The notes: a model not told the origin generated them from the sequence alone. 64,000 nucleotides of DNA from Candidatus Gastranaerophilales bacterium (GCA_944326605.1 CALVEM010000002.1:1-64000); one strand, 5' to 3'; positions 18,102 through 27,607 are shown, numbered from the stretch's first letter. Made by a program: numbers and translations.

Positions 18102-19467
18102 GCCTGCCTCCTAAAGCCAAAAAGACGGCCTTGACCAAAATTCCGATTTCCCAAAGTATATTTCTATGCTTGAGATAATATAAATCATATTGTAATTTTT
18201 CCGCAACATCGTCATTTGAAACACAATGCCCCTGATTTATCTGCGCCCAGCCGGTCCAGCCAGTTTTTACCCATTCTCGGCATTCATAATATGGGATATC
18301 TTTGGAATAGATTTTTACAAGATCTTCCCATTCTGTCCGCGGCCCGACAATTGACATTTCTCCGCGCAAAATATTTATCATCTGCGGAATTTCATCAAAA
18401 CGTGCTTTTCTCACAAACTTACAAAACGGAATTACACGTTTATCATCTTCCTGAGGTTCCGTATGTTCAATATTGCCATCTTGCGGAACATAATCATTAG
18501 CATACATCGTTCTTAATTTGTAAGCTTTAAAAATTTTTCCGCCTTTACCAACCCTGTTTTGAGTATAAATTGCATCACCGCCGTCTGTCATTTTTACACG
18601 AATTCCAATGTACAGCAATATCGGGCTAGTAACTGTCAAGATTATTAAGGCAGAAATGATATCAAAAATCCTTTTACAAAAATCATAGACAACTGATCTT
18701 TTGTTCATAAAATCATAGAACAGCCAGTTTATAGACATTCTATCAATATAGTATTTGCCGGTAACAAGTTCATAAAACTCGGGCATTTTGTAAACTTTGA
18801 CATTATTGGGAATATTTTCTACCATATTTGTCAAAAGAGCTTCTTCCATACGGCGTTTTATTGCAACAATAACTATATCTATTTTATTTTTTTGAATAAT
18901 TTCTTTTAAATCAGAATTAGTATCAAATATTTTAAAACCATCAGTGTTGATATATTCTTCTGACTCTGTATCTTTTACAAAACCTATAACATCCATTTTC
19001 AAGGCTTTTTTATTTATAATTTCATCAGCAATAAGTTTTGCATTTTTGTCGGCACCTATTATTAAAACATGCTTTGTTCTTTTTAAATGAAATAAATAGT
19101 AATGGAACAACACGCGGTAAATTCTTAAAATGACAAAAATAGTCAAAAGATTAGCAAAAATAAATTCAAATACCTGAGCACCAGATACAAAAATCAACAG
19201 CAATATAGCCGCAGGAATTTGAGAAAATACTATGCCTTCAAACAAAAGATAATAGTTTTTTAAAGTTGTGTTAAACTCTCTGATTTTATAGTTATCTTTC
19301 AAAAAGAGAACCATTACGCCTGACAAAACTGTTAAAAATACCGTTATATCCAGATATTCAAGCGGCAGCATAAAAATTGCATACCAGAAAGTTGTAGAAA
19401 GAGTAAAGACAATTAAGTCAAACAAAAACATTATTAATGTTGATTTTGATAATAATCTCACAGACAT
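18094..19467 (-). CDS. Undecaprenyl-phosphate sugar phosphotransferase (priming enzyme)
   Basis: 457 residues. Four to five N-terminal membrane segments, a CoA-binding-like domain (~125-245; IIGADKNAK), a fifth hydrophobic helix (~275-297) and the bacterial sugar transferase domain: QNRVGKGGKIFKAYKLRTM, KARFDEIPQ, LRGEMSIVGPR and GWTGWAQI. This is the WbaP/WcaJ polyprenyl glycosylphosphotransferase architecture. It starts the lipid-linked repeat unit and is the promoter-proximal gene of the operon. AGAGG is only 2 bases from the ATG but 8 bases from an in-frame GTG two codons later (19461), which may be the real start. Confidence 0.94.
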   Translation of the reverse strand: MSVRLLSKSTLIMFLFDLIVFTLSTTFWYAIFMLPLEYLDITVFLTVLSGVMVLFLKDNYKIREFNTTLKNYYLLFEGIVFSQIPAAILLLIFVSGAQVFEFIFANLLTIFVILRIYRVLFHYYLFHLKRTKHVLIIGADKNAKLIADEIINKKALKMDVIGFVKDTESEEYINTDGFKIFDTNSDLKEIIQKNKIDIVIVAIKRRMEEALLTNMVENIPNNVKVYKMPEFYELVTGKYYIDRMSINWLFYDFMNKRSVVYDFCKRIFDIISALIILTVTSPILLYIGIRVKMTDGGDAIYTQNRVGKGGKIFKAYKLRTMYANDYVPQDGNIEHTEPQEDDKRVIPFCKFVRKARFDEIPQMINILRGEMSIVGPRTEWEDLVKIYSKDIPYYECREWVKTGWTGWAQINQGHCVSNDDVAEKLQYDLYYLKHRNILWEIGILVKAVFLALGGRHG

Positions 19468-19475
19468 ATCCTCTT

Positions 19476-19493
19476 TACTATTATATAATAGTA
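19476..19493. promoter_or_regulatory. 18-bp perfect palindrome upstream of the glycan operon
   Basis: The core ACTATTATATAATAGT (19477-19492) plus one flanking pair reads the same on both strands and contains TATAAT at the -10 position for the minus-strand operon. It could be an operator overlapping the promoter. No convincing -35 was found. Confidence 0.4.
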
Positions 19494-19570
19494 CAACAAA
19501 AATATTTAAAATATACCCATACAGGTATTATTTTACAATTAATAATTATTTTGTAATAATAAAAATAGAA

Positions 19571-20314
19571 ATGGAAAAACTACTAAATTATTTATCTGAT
19601 TTAAAAACAAACTTTAATGCAATAGGGCTAAAGGCTGAATTTGAAACAGAAGGTGCATCTTTTGATGATATCTGCCTGTTAAAAGAGCTATCCACAAAAT
19701 CCGGGCTGCCATTATCTGTAAAAATCGGCGGCTGCGGGGATATAAGAAGTCTGATTGATACACAAAGAATTAAAGCAAATACAATTGTTTCTCCTATGAT
19801 AGAATCTCCTTACGCTCTTCAAAAATTTGTAGAAAGTTATAAACAGGTTTATGGAAACTCAGAACAGAAACCAAACTTATATATTAATATTGAAACACTA
19901 GAAGCAATTAATAATCTTAATTCAATATTTGAGAGTGAATATATGAGAGATATTTACGGAATTGTCCTTGGCAGAGGCGATCTTGCTCAATCTCTTGATA
20001 TACCTGTTGATAATAAAAAAATTGAAGATATTATACAACTGATAATTGCCAAAACAAAAAGTTATGGAAAAAAATTAATAATAGGCGGAAAAATTTCTCC
20101 TGAAAATATCGGACATTTTAACAATACCGGTATTTCAGGAATTGAAACCCGAAAAATAATATTTAAACCGCCTGTTAACAAAGAAGGCATAATAAGAGCA
20201 ATTGAATTTGAAATAAAATGGCTGGAAAGTAAACATTCAAAAAATAATTTAGATATAATTAGACTTGAAGAGTTACATAAAAGAATAAACGACATAACTA
20301 AATGTATAGTATAA
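19571..20314 (+). CDS. HpcH/HpaI aldolase / citrate-lyase-beta-like protein
   Basis: 247 residues with the TIM-barrel pattern of the PEP/pyruvate aldolase-citrate lyase superfamily: IGLKAEFETEGAS, VSPMIESPYAL (usual acidic metal ligand region), LYINIETLEAI and GIVLGRGDLAQSL (binding-site glycine/aspartate loop). It probably acts on a keto-acid or acyl-CoA-type substrate. No ribosome binding site; TTTACA-17-AATAAT upstream would give a leader of only a few bases. Sits divergent from the glycan operon, so it could supply a keto-acid for glycan decoration; unproven. Confidence 0.78.
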   Translation: MEKLLNYLSDLKTNFNAIGLKAEFETEGASFDDICLLKELSTKSGLPLSVKIGGCGDIRSLIDTQRIKANTIVSPMIESPYALQKFVESYKQVYGNSEQKPNLYINIETLEAINNLNSIFESEYMRDIYGIVLGRGDLAQSLDIPVDNKKIEDIIQLIIAKTKSYGKKLIIGGKISPENIGHFNNTGISGIETRKIIFKPPVNKEGIIRAIEFEIKWLESKHSKNNLDIIRLEELHKRINDITKCIV

Positions 20315-20318
20315 AAAT

Positions 20319-20945
20319 TCAACTCAAACGTTTTTCAATATAGATATAAACAGTCACCAAAACTAACCCCAAAACATACGCCCCAAAAACATCCGTAGGA
20401 TTATGAACTCCGAGCCATATACGGCTTAATCCTACAAATAATATCCATAAAATTGCAACGCTTACTCCAGCAATTTTTAAAACACGGTTTTTACAATATT
20501 TATTCAAATAAAATATAACCATGCCCCACAAACAAATGGTAACTAAGCTGTGGCTTGATACATAGCTGAAACTGTCAGGATGTATTGATGTAATTTGATA
20601 CTCCATCGGCGGGCGGGAGCGGTGAACAAGCGGTTTTAAAATACAATTGAGCAAAAATGTTACAAGCGGAACAGAGCAAAAAAGTATCAAATCTTTCCAG
20701 AGTCGTTTTTTGATAAAAAATATTCCGAATCCAGCAATAGGAACTATTATCATAGCGCTGTACAAAATACAGTCAGGAAGCATAGGAACCCATAATGGCG
20801 AAAATGACAGATGATCTTGCACAAACATTATCAAACTTCTGTCCCATTGAGTTACAACAGGACAGAAGATTATTAAAAATGTTAATAATATAAATATTGC
20901 CGCCAAAATTATTATTTTACGCAGCATGCGCATTTGCCCCCGCAT
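20319..20945 (-). CDS. PAP2-family membrane phosphatase
   Basis: 208 residues, about six membrane segments. Acid-phosphatase motifs: K-x6-RP in KPLVHRSRP, the SxSSH step in YVSSHSLVT, and SR-x5-H-x3-D in SRIWLGVHNPTD. Such enzymes dephosphorylate undecaprenyl diphosphate, phosphatidic acid or lipid A. It overlaps the upstream radical SAM gene by 34 bases; ATGs at 20945, 20933 and 20927 are possible starts, with the GGGGG run favouring the last. Three genes away lies a lipid kinase, which fits a lipid-phosphate role. Confidence 0.88.
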   Translation of the reverse strand: MRGQMRMLRKIIILAAIFILLTFLIIFCPVVTQWDRSLIMFVQDHLSFSPLWVPMLPDCILYSAMIIVPIAGFGIFFIKKRLWKDLILFCSVPLVTFLLNCILKPLVHRSRPPMEYQITSIHPDSFSYVSSHSLVTICLWGMVIFYLNKYCKNRVLKIAGVSVAILWILFVGLSRIWLGVHNPTDVFGAYVLGLVLVTVYIYIEKRLS

Positions 20946-22438
20946 TTTTCGGAAGGTTTAACAGACGGCTTCTCTTTTGAACAGAAATGATCTCTGTCAA
21001 CATAGTATTCTCCTTCAAGCGGGAATATTGTCATCCAGAGGTTTTCTCTCCAGTCTTTATCCAAAATTTCTTTTACATCCTTAGAATATTTATCAATTTT
21101 TGATGTAATTTCAGGGTCTGTCAGATAAGCTGCTGCATTTTCATGAGTTTCGTAAGGTTTGAATTGCTCATAATATTTACGCAGTATTTCAGGTCTGTCA
21201 ACAATCATACATGGACGGAGCATATTACCATCTTCATATGGAATACCATCTCTAATTGCACGCATGAATGGTGATGCTAGGGCTTCTGTTAATGTACAAT
21301 CTTTGAGATTGTGTGTTGCTAAGTGTACAAATGTACAAGGTTCTACGTCGCCTCTCGGGTTAACGTGAATATACTGTCTGCCGCCTGCAATACAGCCCAT
21401 CATTTCAGGACCGTCACCCCAGAAATCAACTGTCATCATTGGAAGTGTGTTTCTTGCATTATATACGGCTTTTAAAATTTGCTGCCTTTGTTGTGCGTTT
21501 GGCACCATGCTTACATCAGGGCTGTCACCGACAGGCACATAGTGGAAAAACCATGCCCACAGAACTCCTTTGTCCGATAACATTTTCATAAATTCATCAG
21601 ATGTAACTTCGTCGCAATTCTGACTTGTAGCTGTTATACTTGCACCAAAGAAAATTCCTGCTTTTTTGAGCATGTCCATTTTTTCCATAACCATATCAAA
21701 GCAGCCTTCACCTCTGACGGCATCGGTATTTTCTTTTAAACCGCCGATTGAAAACATTGGCTGAACATTACCGAGTTTTTTCAATTTTTCAACTGTTTTT
21801 TCTGTAATCAAAGAGCCGTTTGTAAAGGTTATAAACGTACAGTCATTGAATTCTTCAGCAAGTTCAAGAAATTCCTTTCTTGCAAAAGGTTCGCCGCCAA
21901 CAACAGGGATTATGTGAATTCCCATAACATCGCGGGCTTCTGTGAAAATTTCTCTCCATTTTTCTTTTGACAAATCTTCTTTAACATCATATTCATGTGC
22001 CCAGCAGCCTTTGCAGTTAAAGTTGCAGCGTTTTGTAATACTTGCAAGCAAAACTGTCGGCGGGAAAAATCCGTTTTTCTCGTTAAATTCGGTACGTTTT
22101 CTTAAATTATCGCCGTAATAACCGTTTACAAAAAAGTTTTTAATCCATTTGTTTCTGCAATTAGGGTCAAGTTCGGTTAAAATCTTTTTCCACCATAAAA
22201 GATGCGGATGCTCGGATTTAAAAAGCCACTGCATTCTTCTTGCATGGTTTATACCGCCTTTTGAACCGGATATTTTTTCAAAGATTTTTGCAAGATTTAT
22301 CAATTTTTCCTTGCTGAAATTATGTCCTAAATAGTTCAACAGCATATCTATCGCAAAATCATTTACCTTCAGTTTAAGCTTATCAAACCTTCCCATTGAA
22401 TTGGGCTGCCATACTGTTGATTGTTTTTCTACTCTCAT
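20912..22438 (-). CDS. Radical SAM protein with C-terminal cysteine cluster
   Basis: 508 residues. The [4Fe-4S]-SAM motif CNFNCKGC uses C138, C142 and C145. VVGGEPF is the SAM-binding GGE step. A SPASM-like region follows (MGCIAGGRQYIHVNPRGDVEPC) and the protein ends in KCGGKCACC, giving enough cysteines for a further cluster. The family includes HpnH-type and peptide-modifying enzymes. AAGGAG six bases before ATG. Overlap with PAP2 and proximity to a lipid kinase suggest a lipid or hopanoid-like substrate, but this is inference. Confidence 0.88.
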   Translation of the reverse strand: MRVEKQSTVWQPNSMGRFDKLKLKVNDFAIDMLLNYLGHNFSKEKLINLAKIFEKISGSKGGINHARRMQWLFKSEHPHLLWWKKILTELDPNCRNKWIKNFFVNGYYGDNLRKRTEFNEKNGFFPPTVLLASITKRCNFNCKGCWAHEYDVKEDLSKEKWREIFTEARDVMGIHIIPVVGGEPFARKEFLELAEEFNDCTFITFTNGSLITEKTVEKLKKLGNVQPMFSIGGLKENTDAVRGEGCFDMVMEKMDMLKKAGIFFGASITATSQNCDEVTSDEFMKMLSDKGVLWAWFFHYVPVGDSPDVSMVPNAQQRQQILKAVYNARNTLPMMTVDFWGDGPEMMGCIAGGRQYIHVNPRGDVEPCTFVHLATHNLKDCTLTEALASPFMRAIRDGIPYEDGNMLRPCMIVDRPEILRKYYEQFKPYETHENAAAYLTDPEITSKIDKYSKDVKEILDKDWRENLWMTIFPLEGEYYVDRDHFCSKEKPSVKPSEKCGGKCACCVK

Positions 22439-22505
22439 TTTGTACTCCTTATTTTTTCTTTATTATAAGCCAAACATAAGAATTACTCTCAAAAAATCAA
22501 ACCTA

Positions 22506-22534
22506 TTGATAACTTATATTAAGCATGCCATAAT
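22506..22534 (+). promoter_or_regulatory. Promoter placing the start site at the lipid kinase ATG
   Basis: TTGATA (22506-22511), 17-bp spacer, CATAAT (22529-22534). The ATG is 6 bases downstream of the -10 box, where transcription should begin, and no Shine-Dalgarno exists; a leaderless mRNA is predicted. Confidence 0.6.
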
Positions 22535-22540
22535 CAGACT

Positions 22541-23410
22541 ATGGAAAATGTACTGCTCGTAAACAATCCAAACTCAGGCAGGCGTCAGGCTCTGAAATAT
22601 AAAAAATCAGTGTTAAAGTTTCTGCTCGGGAAAAATCTAAGATTTAAAAGCATCGGTATTGATGAGATAGAAAAAACTCCGTTTGACGAATTTGATACCG
22701 TTCTTGTAATCGGCGGAGACGGGACGGTAAATAAAATTATTCCTTATGTTATTAATACCGATAAAGTGATTGGTATAATACCTTCAGGCACTGCAAATCT
22801 TCTGTCCGCAAAATTAAAAATTCCTGCGAATGCAAATAAAGCATTAAAAGTTATTGAAAACGGAAAAATAACAGACATTGATACCTTAAAAATCAATGAC
22901 AAATTTTCGGTTCTGAGATTTGGTCTGGGCTATGACTCTGATATTATCTGCAAAACACCGCAATCTCTAAAAAACAGGTTTGGCTACTTTGCATATTTTC
23001 TTGCGGGAATTTTGTTTGCTCTAAGGCTGAAACAAAAACATTATACAATATTTTATGATGATAAAAAGCTGTCAATTGTTGCAACCTGTATTATCGCTGC
23101 GAATGCAGGAAACATGTTCCGTGATTTATTTTCAATTTCTCAAAAATGCGAACTTAATGACGGGCTCTTGGATATTTTTATTCTAAAGGTCAAAAATCCG
23201 GTAATGTTTTTTATAGAATTTTTACAGATTATATTTGATAAAAAAAGTTCTGGCTCAAAGGCTATGTATTTTCAGACATCAAATTTCAGAATAAAAAATG
23301 ACATTACAACAGGACATATTGACGGGGAAAAAACAAAATTTAAGGATGACATTGAAATCAATATCATCCCTAAATCCGTTAAAGTTTTTTCTAATTCTGA
23401 TGTTTGCTAG
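22541..23410 (+). CDS. Diacylglycerol kinase-family lipid kinase (YegS/BmrU-like)
   Basis: 289 residues. LVNNPNSGRR at the start, VIGGDGTVNKI (the GGDGT ATP-binding loop) near 66 and IIPSGTANLLSAKL near 88 define the DAGK catalytic domain; the C-terminal beta domain has IDGE (~270) as in YegS. Phosphorylates a diacylglycerol, sphingoid or similar lipid at the inner membrane. Transcribed alone, divergent from the radical SAM/PAP2 pair. Probably leaderless. Confidence 0.92.
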   Translation: MENVLLVNNPNSGRRQALKYKKSVLKFLLGKNLRFKSIGIDEIEKTPFDEFDTVLVIGGDGTVNKIIPYVINTDKVIGIIPSGTANLLSAKLKIPANANKALKVIENGKITDIDTLKINDKFSVLRFGLGYDSDIICKTPQSLKNRFGYFAYFLAGILFALRLKQKHYTIFYDDKKLSIVATCIIAANAGNMFRDLFSISQKCELNDGLLDIFILKVKNPVMFFIEFLQIIFDKKSSGSKAMYFQTSNFRIKNDITTGHIDGEKTKFKDDIEINIIPKSVKVFSNSDVC

Positions 23411-23431
23411 AATTCATAATTATACCCCAAT

Positions 23432-23493
23432 GTGTCATTCTGAACTTGTTTCAGAATCCTATTGAGATCCTGAAATAAATTCAGGATGACAAA
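23432..23493. repeat. Paired palindromic intergenic repeats (CCTGAA...TTCAGG family)
   Basis: GTCATTCTGAACTTGTTTCA... at 23434 and its inverted relative GATCCTGAAATAAATTCAGG at 23465. Each unit is itself an imperfect palindrome. Same family elsewhere at 31741, 37796, 39311, 39390, 50258, 50354 and 60488. It fills the gap between the converging lipid kinase and SLBB genes and may act as a terminator-like hairpin. Confidence 0.8.
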
Positions 23494-23513
23494 ATTCTGA
23501 AATTTATAACAGT

Positions 23514-26057
23514 TTACCACTTGTTGATAGCGAATGCCATAACAATAATTGATGCTATACCTTTCAGAGTGTCGCAAACAGGTGTAATCCAGTCATTGCC
23601 GGCAATTCTTCTCGGCACAACAATTGTGTCGCCCGGTTCTATTGAACTTCCGTTAGAAATTTTTTCGGCACGACCGTTTACCGAAACTTTATACAGCCTG
23701 AATTTGTTTGCATTCGGAGTATAGCCGCCAACTTCTTTAATATAATATTTTGCATTCGCGCCTTTTTTGAATACAAATGACTGTTCGTTATAAACTTCTC
23801 CGATTACGCTTACATGGTTTGAAGTTCTCGGAATATAAATATCATCGCCATCCTGTACTTCAATGTTATCAAGGTCTTTTATTTTATCTAAATTATTGTT
23901 TTGAATATTAAGAGCTATCTGACCGTTATACTTTTGGGCAATATTTACGTCATCAGCTTTAAGCATTTCAAGCATATCCATTTTTGATTTTTGATCGCCT
24001 TCAGTGGGTTTATATGCACTTGCAATACGACCTTCAATAAGTTTTATATCACGTTCGTTATTTTTGTGTGCAAGTTCAACCTGTTTGCCCTGCAAATTTG
24101 TTCTTTTAAATACAATTCCGCGCAAATCAGCTTCCTGCGTCAAACCGCCTGCCATTTCTATCATATCAACAAGTCTTTTACCTTCAACAAATGTGTAAAT
24201 TCCCGGTTTTTTAACAAAACCTGAAACTTTAACGGTTTTCATAACTTCGTTTCCGCGAAGAGTTCTGAAAAAGATTTTGTCATCAGGCATAATAGGAATT
24301 GATTTAATTCGGTCTGAATTAATCATAATATCATAAAGGTAATAAACTTGAGTTGCTCCGGTAGAACTTGTAATTTCAACCGCAACATTTTCTGCCGGAA
24401 TCAGTTTGTTGGAATTTGCCGTTCCGCCCGCAAGCTGAACATCATCTTTTTCTACCGAGCCTTTATATGAAACTTCGGGTTCTTTTGTTTCTTCCGGTGT
24501 TTTTGCGTCAACATCGGATTCTAAAAACTGAATATCCGTCATTACATCATTCAACGTCATGCCGGTCGTATAAGTCAGGTGTTTTGGAAGATTTATACAT
24601 CCGTATACATCTACAAACATTGAATTTGTATTTTTATAAACGTTAATTATATCTCTGGGCTGTAAAACAGGGTCATTCATACCGGCAAAAAATTCTTTTA
24701 AGAAAACAGGAATTGTTTCAATAGAGTTGTCTTTGCCTGAAATTCTTCTGATAACAGCCTGATTTATAAATGTTTCTTCAAGTAATTCATCTTCGCTTTT
24801 CAAGATATCGGATAATCTCATTCCTTCTTTATATGCATAAGTTGCAGGATGTTTTACGTTGCCCTGAATTGTTACGATATTTTCCGCAGTGTTGTAAAGT
24901 TCTCTAAATTCAACAGCATCACCGCTTTTAAGTTTTGTATTTTTTGCCTCGTTCCAGGCAATATTTTGAGCAACTCTCTGCTTAGAATTTGTATCAAGAC
25001 CTGTCAGAGTAACTTCTGTTACCTGAGTTGCAGGTAAAAGCCCGCCGGCAAAAGTGATTATTTTTTGAAGGTTATCGCCCTCTTTTATTTCATAAATACC
25101 CGGAACTGTCACACCGTTTTTAATCGCAACAACATCTCCGATTTTGTCTACAAAAATTTTGTCGTTCGGGCGTAAAATTATACCGTCATCATTTCCTGAA
25201 AACAGTGCTTTATAAAGGTCAACAGATTTTGATTTTCCGTTTGAGGTATAAGTAATATTTCTCAAAGTACCTGTTTTTTTGACACCGCCTGCGGCATTCA
25301 AAGCATCCATGACTGATGAGTTGTTGCCCACAAGGATTTTCCCCGGTCTTGTAACCTGCCCGTAAACAAATACTGAAAATTCCTGACCTGATGCAACGGT
25401 CAATTTAACTCTCAAACTTTTATATTTTTGAGATGCCAGACGATTAGCCTCATTTTCAACTTCGCTTATTGTACGATTTTCAGCCTTTACTAAGCCAACA
25501 CCCTGTATGAATATTGAACCTTTTGAATCAACTTCTGTTTTAGTTGTCGGGTTAAGAAGATTTGCTCCTGATATTGCCATTACATCAAGAGAATCACCAT
25601 ACAGGTAAACATTTACCCTTTCACCGATATTTAATTTATAGTTGTTATCAAATTTTCCTGTTGTGCCTGTCATGGATGAAGTCGTTGATGTAAATAAATC
25701 ATAGCCGACCTGTTGCAAAGGGGTACCGGAAATTTCACTTTCCTTACCGTTAAATAATTTTTCAATCGGACTTAACAGCGCCGCCTGCGGATTTGTCTGC
25801 AATGAACTCTGATAATTATTGCTAAAAGCATTTGTATTCAATTCAACTTCTTCATTCTGAACCTGTCTCAATCTTGAAGATACTGACTGAGATTGAGGCG
25901 CTGATATTGAAGTTTGCTGTACTCCATTAGTCATCTGAACCTGCGCATTCATCTGCGGCTGACCTTGAATCTGAGAATTAGTATTGTTTACAATCGCAAA
26001 AGCTGCCGGTTCAAAACAAAAGATAGTTAGCAATAATAAAGCAAATATTTTTTTCAT
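23514..26057 (-). CDS. Outer-membrane polysaccharide exporter with multiple SLBB domains (Wza-like)
   Basis: 847 residues. Residues 1-21 form a signal peptide ending AAFA. A Gln-rich linker precedes the Poly_export domain (~130-225; NIGERVNVYLYGDSL, ...VGLVKAENRTISE). At least five SLBB/beta-grasp repeats follow, recognised by recurrent VSGxVxxPGxYxxxxGxxLxDxI patterns (FVYGQVTRPGKI, VTVPGIYEIKEG, NVKHPATYAYKEG, VSGFVKKPGIYTF, VIGEVYNEQSFVFKKG). Near the C-terminus a hydrophobic stretch (~825-843) may be the membrane helix. It would form the export conduit for the glycan made by the 7-19 kb operon. 50 bases behind a radical SAM gene and probably co-transcribed. Confidence 0.92.
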   Translation of the reverse strand: MKKIFALLLLTIFCFEPAAFAIVNNTNSQIQGQPQMNAQVQMTNGVQQTSISAPQSQSVSSRLRQVQNEEVELNTNAFSNNYQSSLQTNPQAALLSPIEKLFNGKESEISGTPLQQVGYDLFTSTTSSMTGTTGKFDNNYKLNIGERVNVYLYGDSLDVMAISGANLLNPTTKTEVDSKGSIFIQGVGLVKAENRTISEVENEANRLASQKYKSLRVKLTVASGQEFSVFVYGQVTRPGKILVGNNSSVMDALNAAGGVKKTGTLRNITYTSNGKSKSVDLYKALFSGNDDGIILRPNDKIFVDKIGDVVAIKNGVTVPGIYEIKEGDNLQKIITFAGGLLPATQVTEVTLTGLDTNSKQRVAQNIAWNEAKNTKLKSGDAVEFRELYNTAENIVTIQGNVKHPATYAYKEGMRLSDILKSEDELLEETFINQAVIRRISGKDNSIETIPVFLKEFFAGMNDPVLQPRDIINVYKNTNSMFVDVYGCINLPKHLTYTTGMTLNDVMTDIQFLESDVDAKTPEETKEPEVSYKGSVEKDDVQLAGGTANSNKLIPAENVAVEITSSTGATQVYYLYDIMINSDRIKSIPIMPDDKIFFRTLRGNEVMKTVKVSGFVKKPGIYTFVEGKRLVDMIEMAGGLTQEADLRGIVFKRTNLQGKQVELAHKNNERDIKLIEGRIASAYKPTEGDQKSKMDMLEMLKADDVNIAQKYNGQIALNIQNNNLDKIKDLDNIEVQDGDDIYIPRTSNHVSVIGEVYNEQSFVFKKGANAKYYIKEVGGYTPNANKFRLYKVSVNGRAEKISNGSSIEPGDTIVVPRRIAGNDWITPVCDTLKGIASIIVMAFAINKW

Positions 26058-26107
26058 ATAATCCCTTTTAGTTTTTTAATGTACTCCAGTGTTTGATAAA
26101 TAATTTT

Positions 26108-27187
26108 TTATGTAATAGCAATCTCCATCAAAGATTTAATGGCAGGCCATTCAAGTTTCCACAAACCCGATGCGTCAAGCGCATAGTTGCCGACACAGGC
26201 CAGTTTGCAGTCTTTGCATTTATTGACAGTTTCAATAAACAGAGGATCTTTGATAACGTCTTTCAAAGGTCTGTTTCTAACGCTTATAAAAGGCTTTCTG
26301 TCATAGCAGCGAAGCATTTCACCGTTAGAATAAATTACTGTTGCAATTCTCGGCCAGTGGCATTCATAGTATGTTTTCTTATTGATAATGTAATCCATGA
26401 AATAGTATGAATTTCTAATCGGATAGCCCTGCTTTTTGAGTTCTTTAATTTTTATAAACATTTGTGATAACTGGTCGTTTTCAAGTTCGGTCTCAACAAC
26501 GTTTTCGGCTTCATCCGGTCTTGAAGCTGCTTTATTAACCGTAAAGTATAATAAAATATCAGCATCTTTACAGTATTGAGCAACTTCTTTAATTTGTTCA
26601 AAGTTAGTTTGAGTTGATACCGTACAACAAACATAAATTCTCATCTTAGGAGAATGAATTTTATGATACTCAATACCTGACATCACCTTGTCGCAAATAC
26701 CGGGAAGATGACGGATATCATCATGCGCTTTTCCGATTGCATCAAGTGATACAAACATCAAATCAGTATATTTTGCAAAATCAGGATTAGTTTCAAGATA
26801 CCAGCCGTTTGTGGCAATTTTTGTGTACAGACCTGCGTCATGGGAAGCCTTGCAAATTTCTGCAAAATCCTGTCTTAAAAGAGGCTCTCCACCCCACAGA
26901 ATACTGTCCATATACCCGATTTTTCCCGCTTCTGTCAAAAGTCTTACAATTTCGTCAGTCGGCATGTCATCTGTGCCTTTTTTAGATTTCCAGAAACAAA
27001 AATCGCAGTCGCAATTGCACATGCTTGTAACCATTAAGGAAAAACACAACGGTTTCGGCGTTTTAGAAAGACGGCTTGCTATACATTCAAGCGCCCCCCC
27101 CCCGAGGTGTCTGTAGTATTTCAAACGTTCAAACGTCATTTTGTTTCTTGATTCATGTTTAATTTCGGGCTTTTCTTTAGTAATCAT
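26108..27187 (-). CDS. Radical SAM/SPASM-like protein, putatively phase-variable
   Basis: 359 residues. The SAM cluster motif is C57-x3-C61-x2-C64 (CNCDCDFC), followed by LWGGEPLLRQDF. The C-terminal part contains extra cysteines (CYDRK, CKDCKLAC) typical of SPASM/twitch clusters. Residues 29-31 are glycines encoded by ten G; loss or gain of one G yields TAG or TGA within five codons. GAGG six bases before ATG. It directly precedes the SLBB exporter gene, so switching it might alter glycan or an exported peptide, and could affect exporter expression by polarity. Substrate unknown. Confidence 0.86.
   Translation of the reverse strand: MITKEKPEIKHESRNKMTFERLKYYRHLGGGALECIASRLSKTPKPLCFSLMVTSMCNCDCDFCFWKSKKGTDDMPTDEIVRLLTEAGKIGYMDSILWGGEPLLRQDFAEICKASHDAGLYTKIATNGWYLETNPDFAKYTDLMFVSLDAIGKAHDDIRHLPGICDKVMSGIEYHKIHSPKMRIYVCCTVSTQTNFEQIKEVAQYCKDADILLYFTVNKAASRPDEAENVVETELENDQLSQMFIKIKELKKQGYPIRNSYYFMDYIINKKTYYECHWPRIATVIYSNGEMLRCYDRKPFISVRNRPLKDVIKDPLFIETVNKCKDCKLACVGNYALDASGLWKLEWPAIKSLMEIAIT
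27094..27103 (-). repeat. G10 (plus-strand C10) tract in radical SAM codons 28-32
   Basis: Ten C on the plus strand followed by GA. The gene is in frame at this length; minus one base gives TAG, plus one gives TGA almost at once. Identical in length and flank to three other tracts in the window. Confidence 0.9.
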
Positions 27188-27328
27188 CTCTATCCTCTTA
27201 CTTTTTTACTCCTCAGATTTAAAAATATTACTTTTCGACCCTACCATGAATAAAACATCTAATCAAGAAAAATTAGACAATCGGATATTAATAAGTAGTA
27301 TAACTTAACAATTTAAAAATATAAAAAA

Positions 27329-27607
27329 TTACCCCTGCTTGAAAGTAACCCCTTTGTTGCCTTTCGGATATTCCCAACCGAGTGAAGAACTTTCACAGGC
27401 AATTCTGCAAGCACCGCATTCAAGGCAGTTCTCAAAATTAACAATTAATTTGCGGTTATTTTCATCCCATTCATAAACTTTCGCAGGACATATAACCGTA
27501 CATATTTTTGATTTACAAATACGGCAGCACTCCTGCACGGGCTGCAGGTGTGAAACACTATCAGGTGTATATTTTACCGTGTATAATTTATCTTCAAGAT
27601 CACTCAT
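27329..27607 (-). CDS. fixX: FixX-like ferredoxin
   Basis: 92 residues from the ATG at 27607, which overlaps the fixC stop as ATGA; an in-frame ATG 18 bases earlier (27625) is the alternative. Two cysteine clusters: CCRICKSKICTVICP and NCLECGACRIACE, the second matching a CxxCxxCxxxC [4Fe-4S] ligand set. FixX passes electrons between FixAB/ETF and the FixC quinone oxidoreductase. Operon partner of fixC. Confidence 0.9.
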   Translation of the reverse strand: MSDLEDKLYTVKYTPDSVSHLQPVQECCRICKSKICTVICPAKVYEWDENNRKLIVNFENCLECGACRIACESSSLGWEYPKGNKGVTFKQG

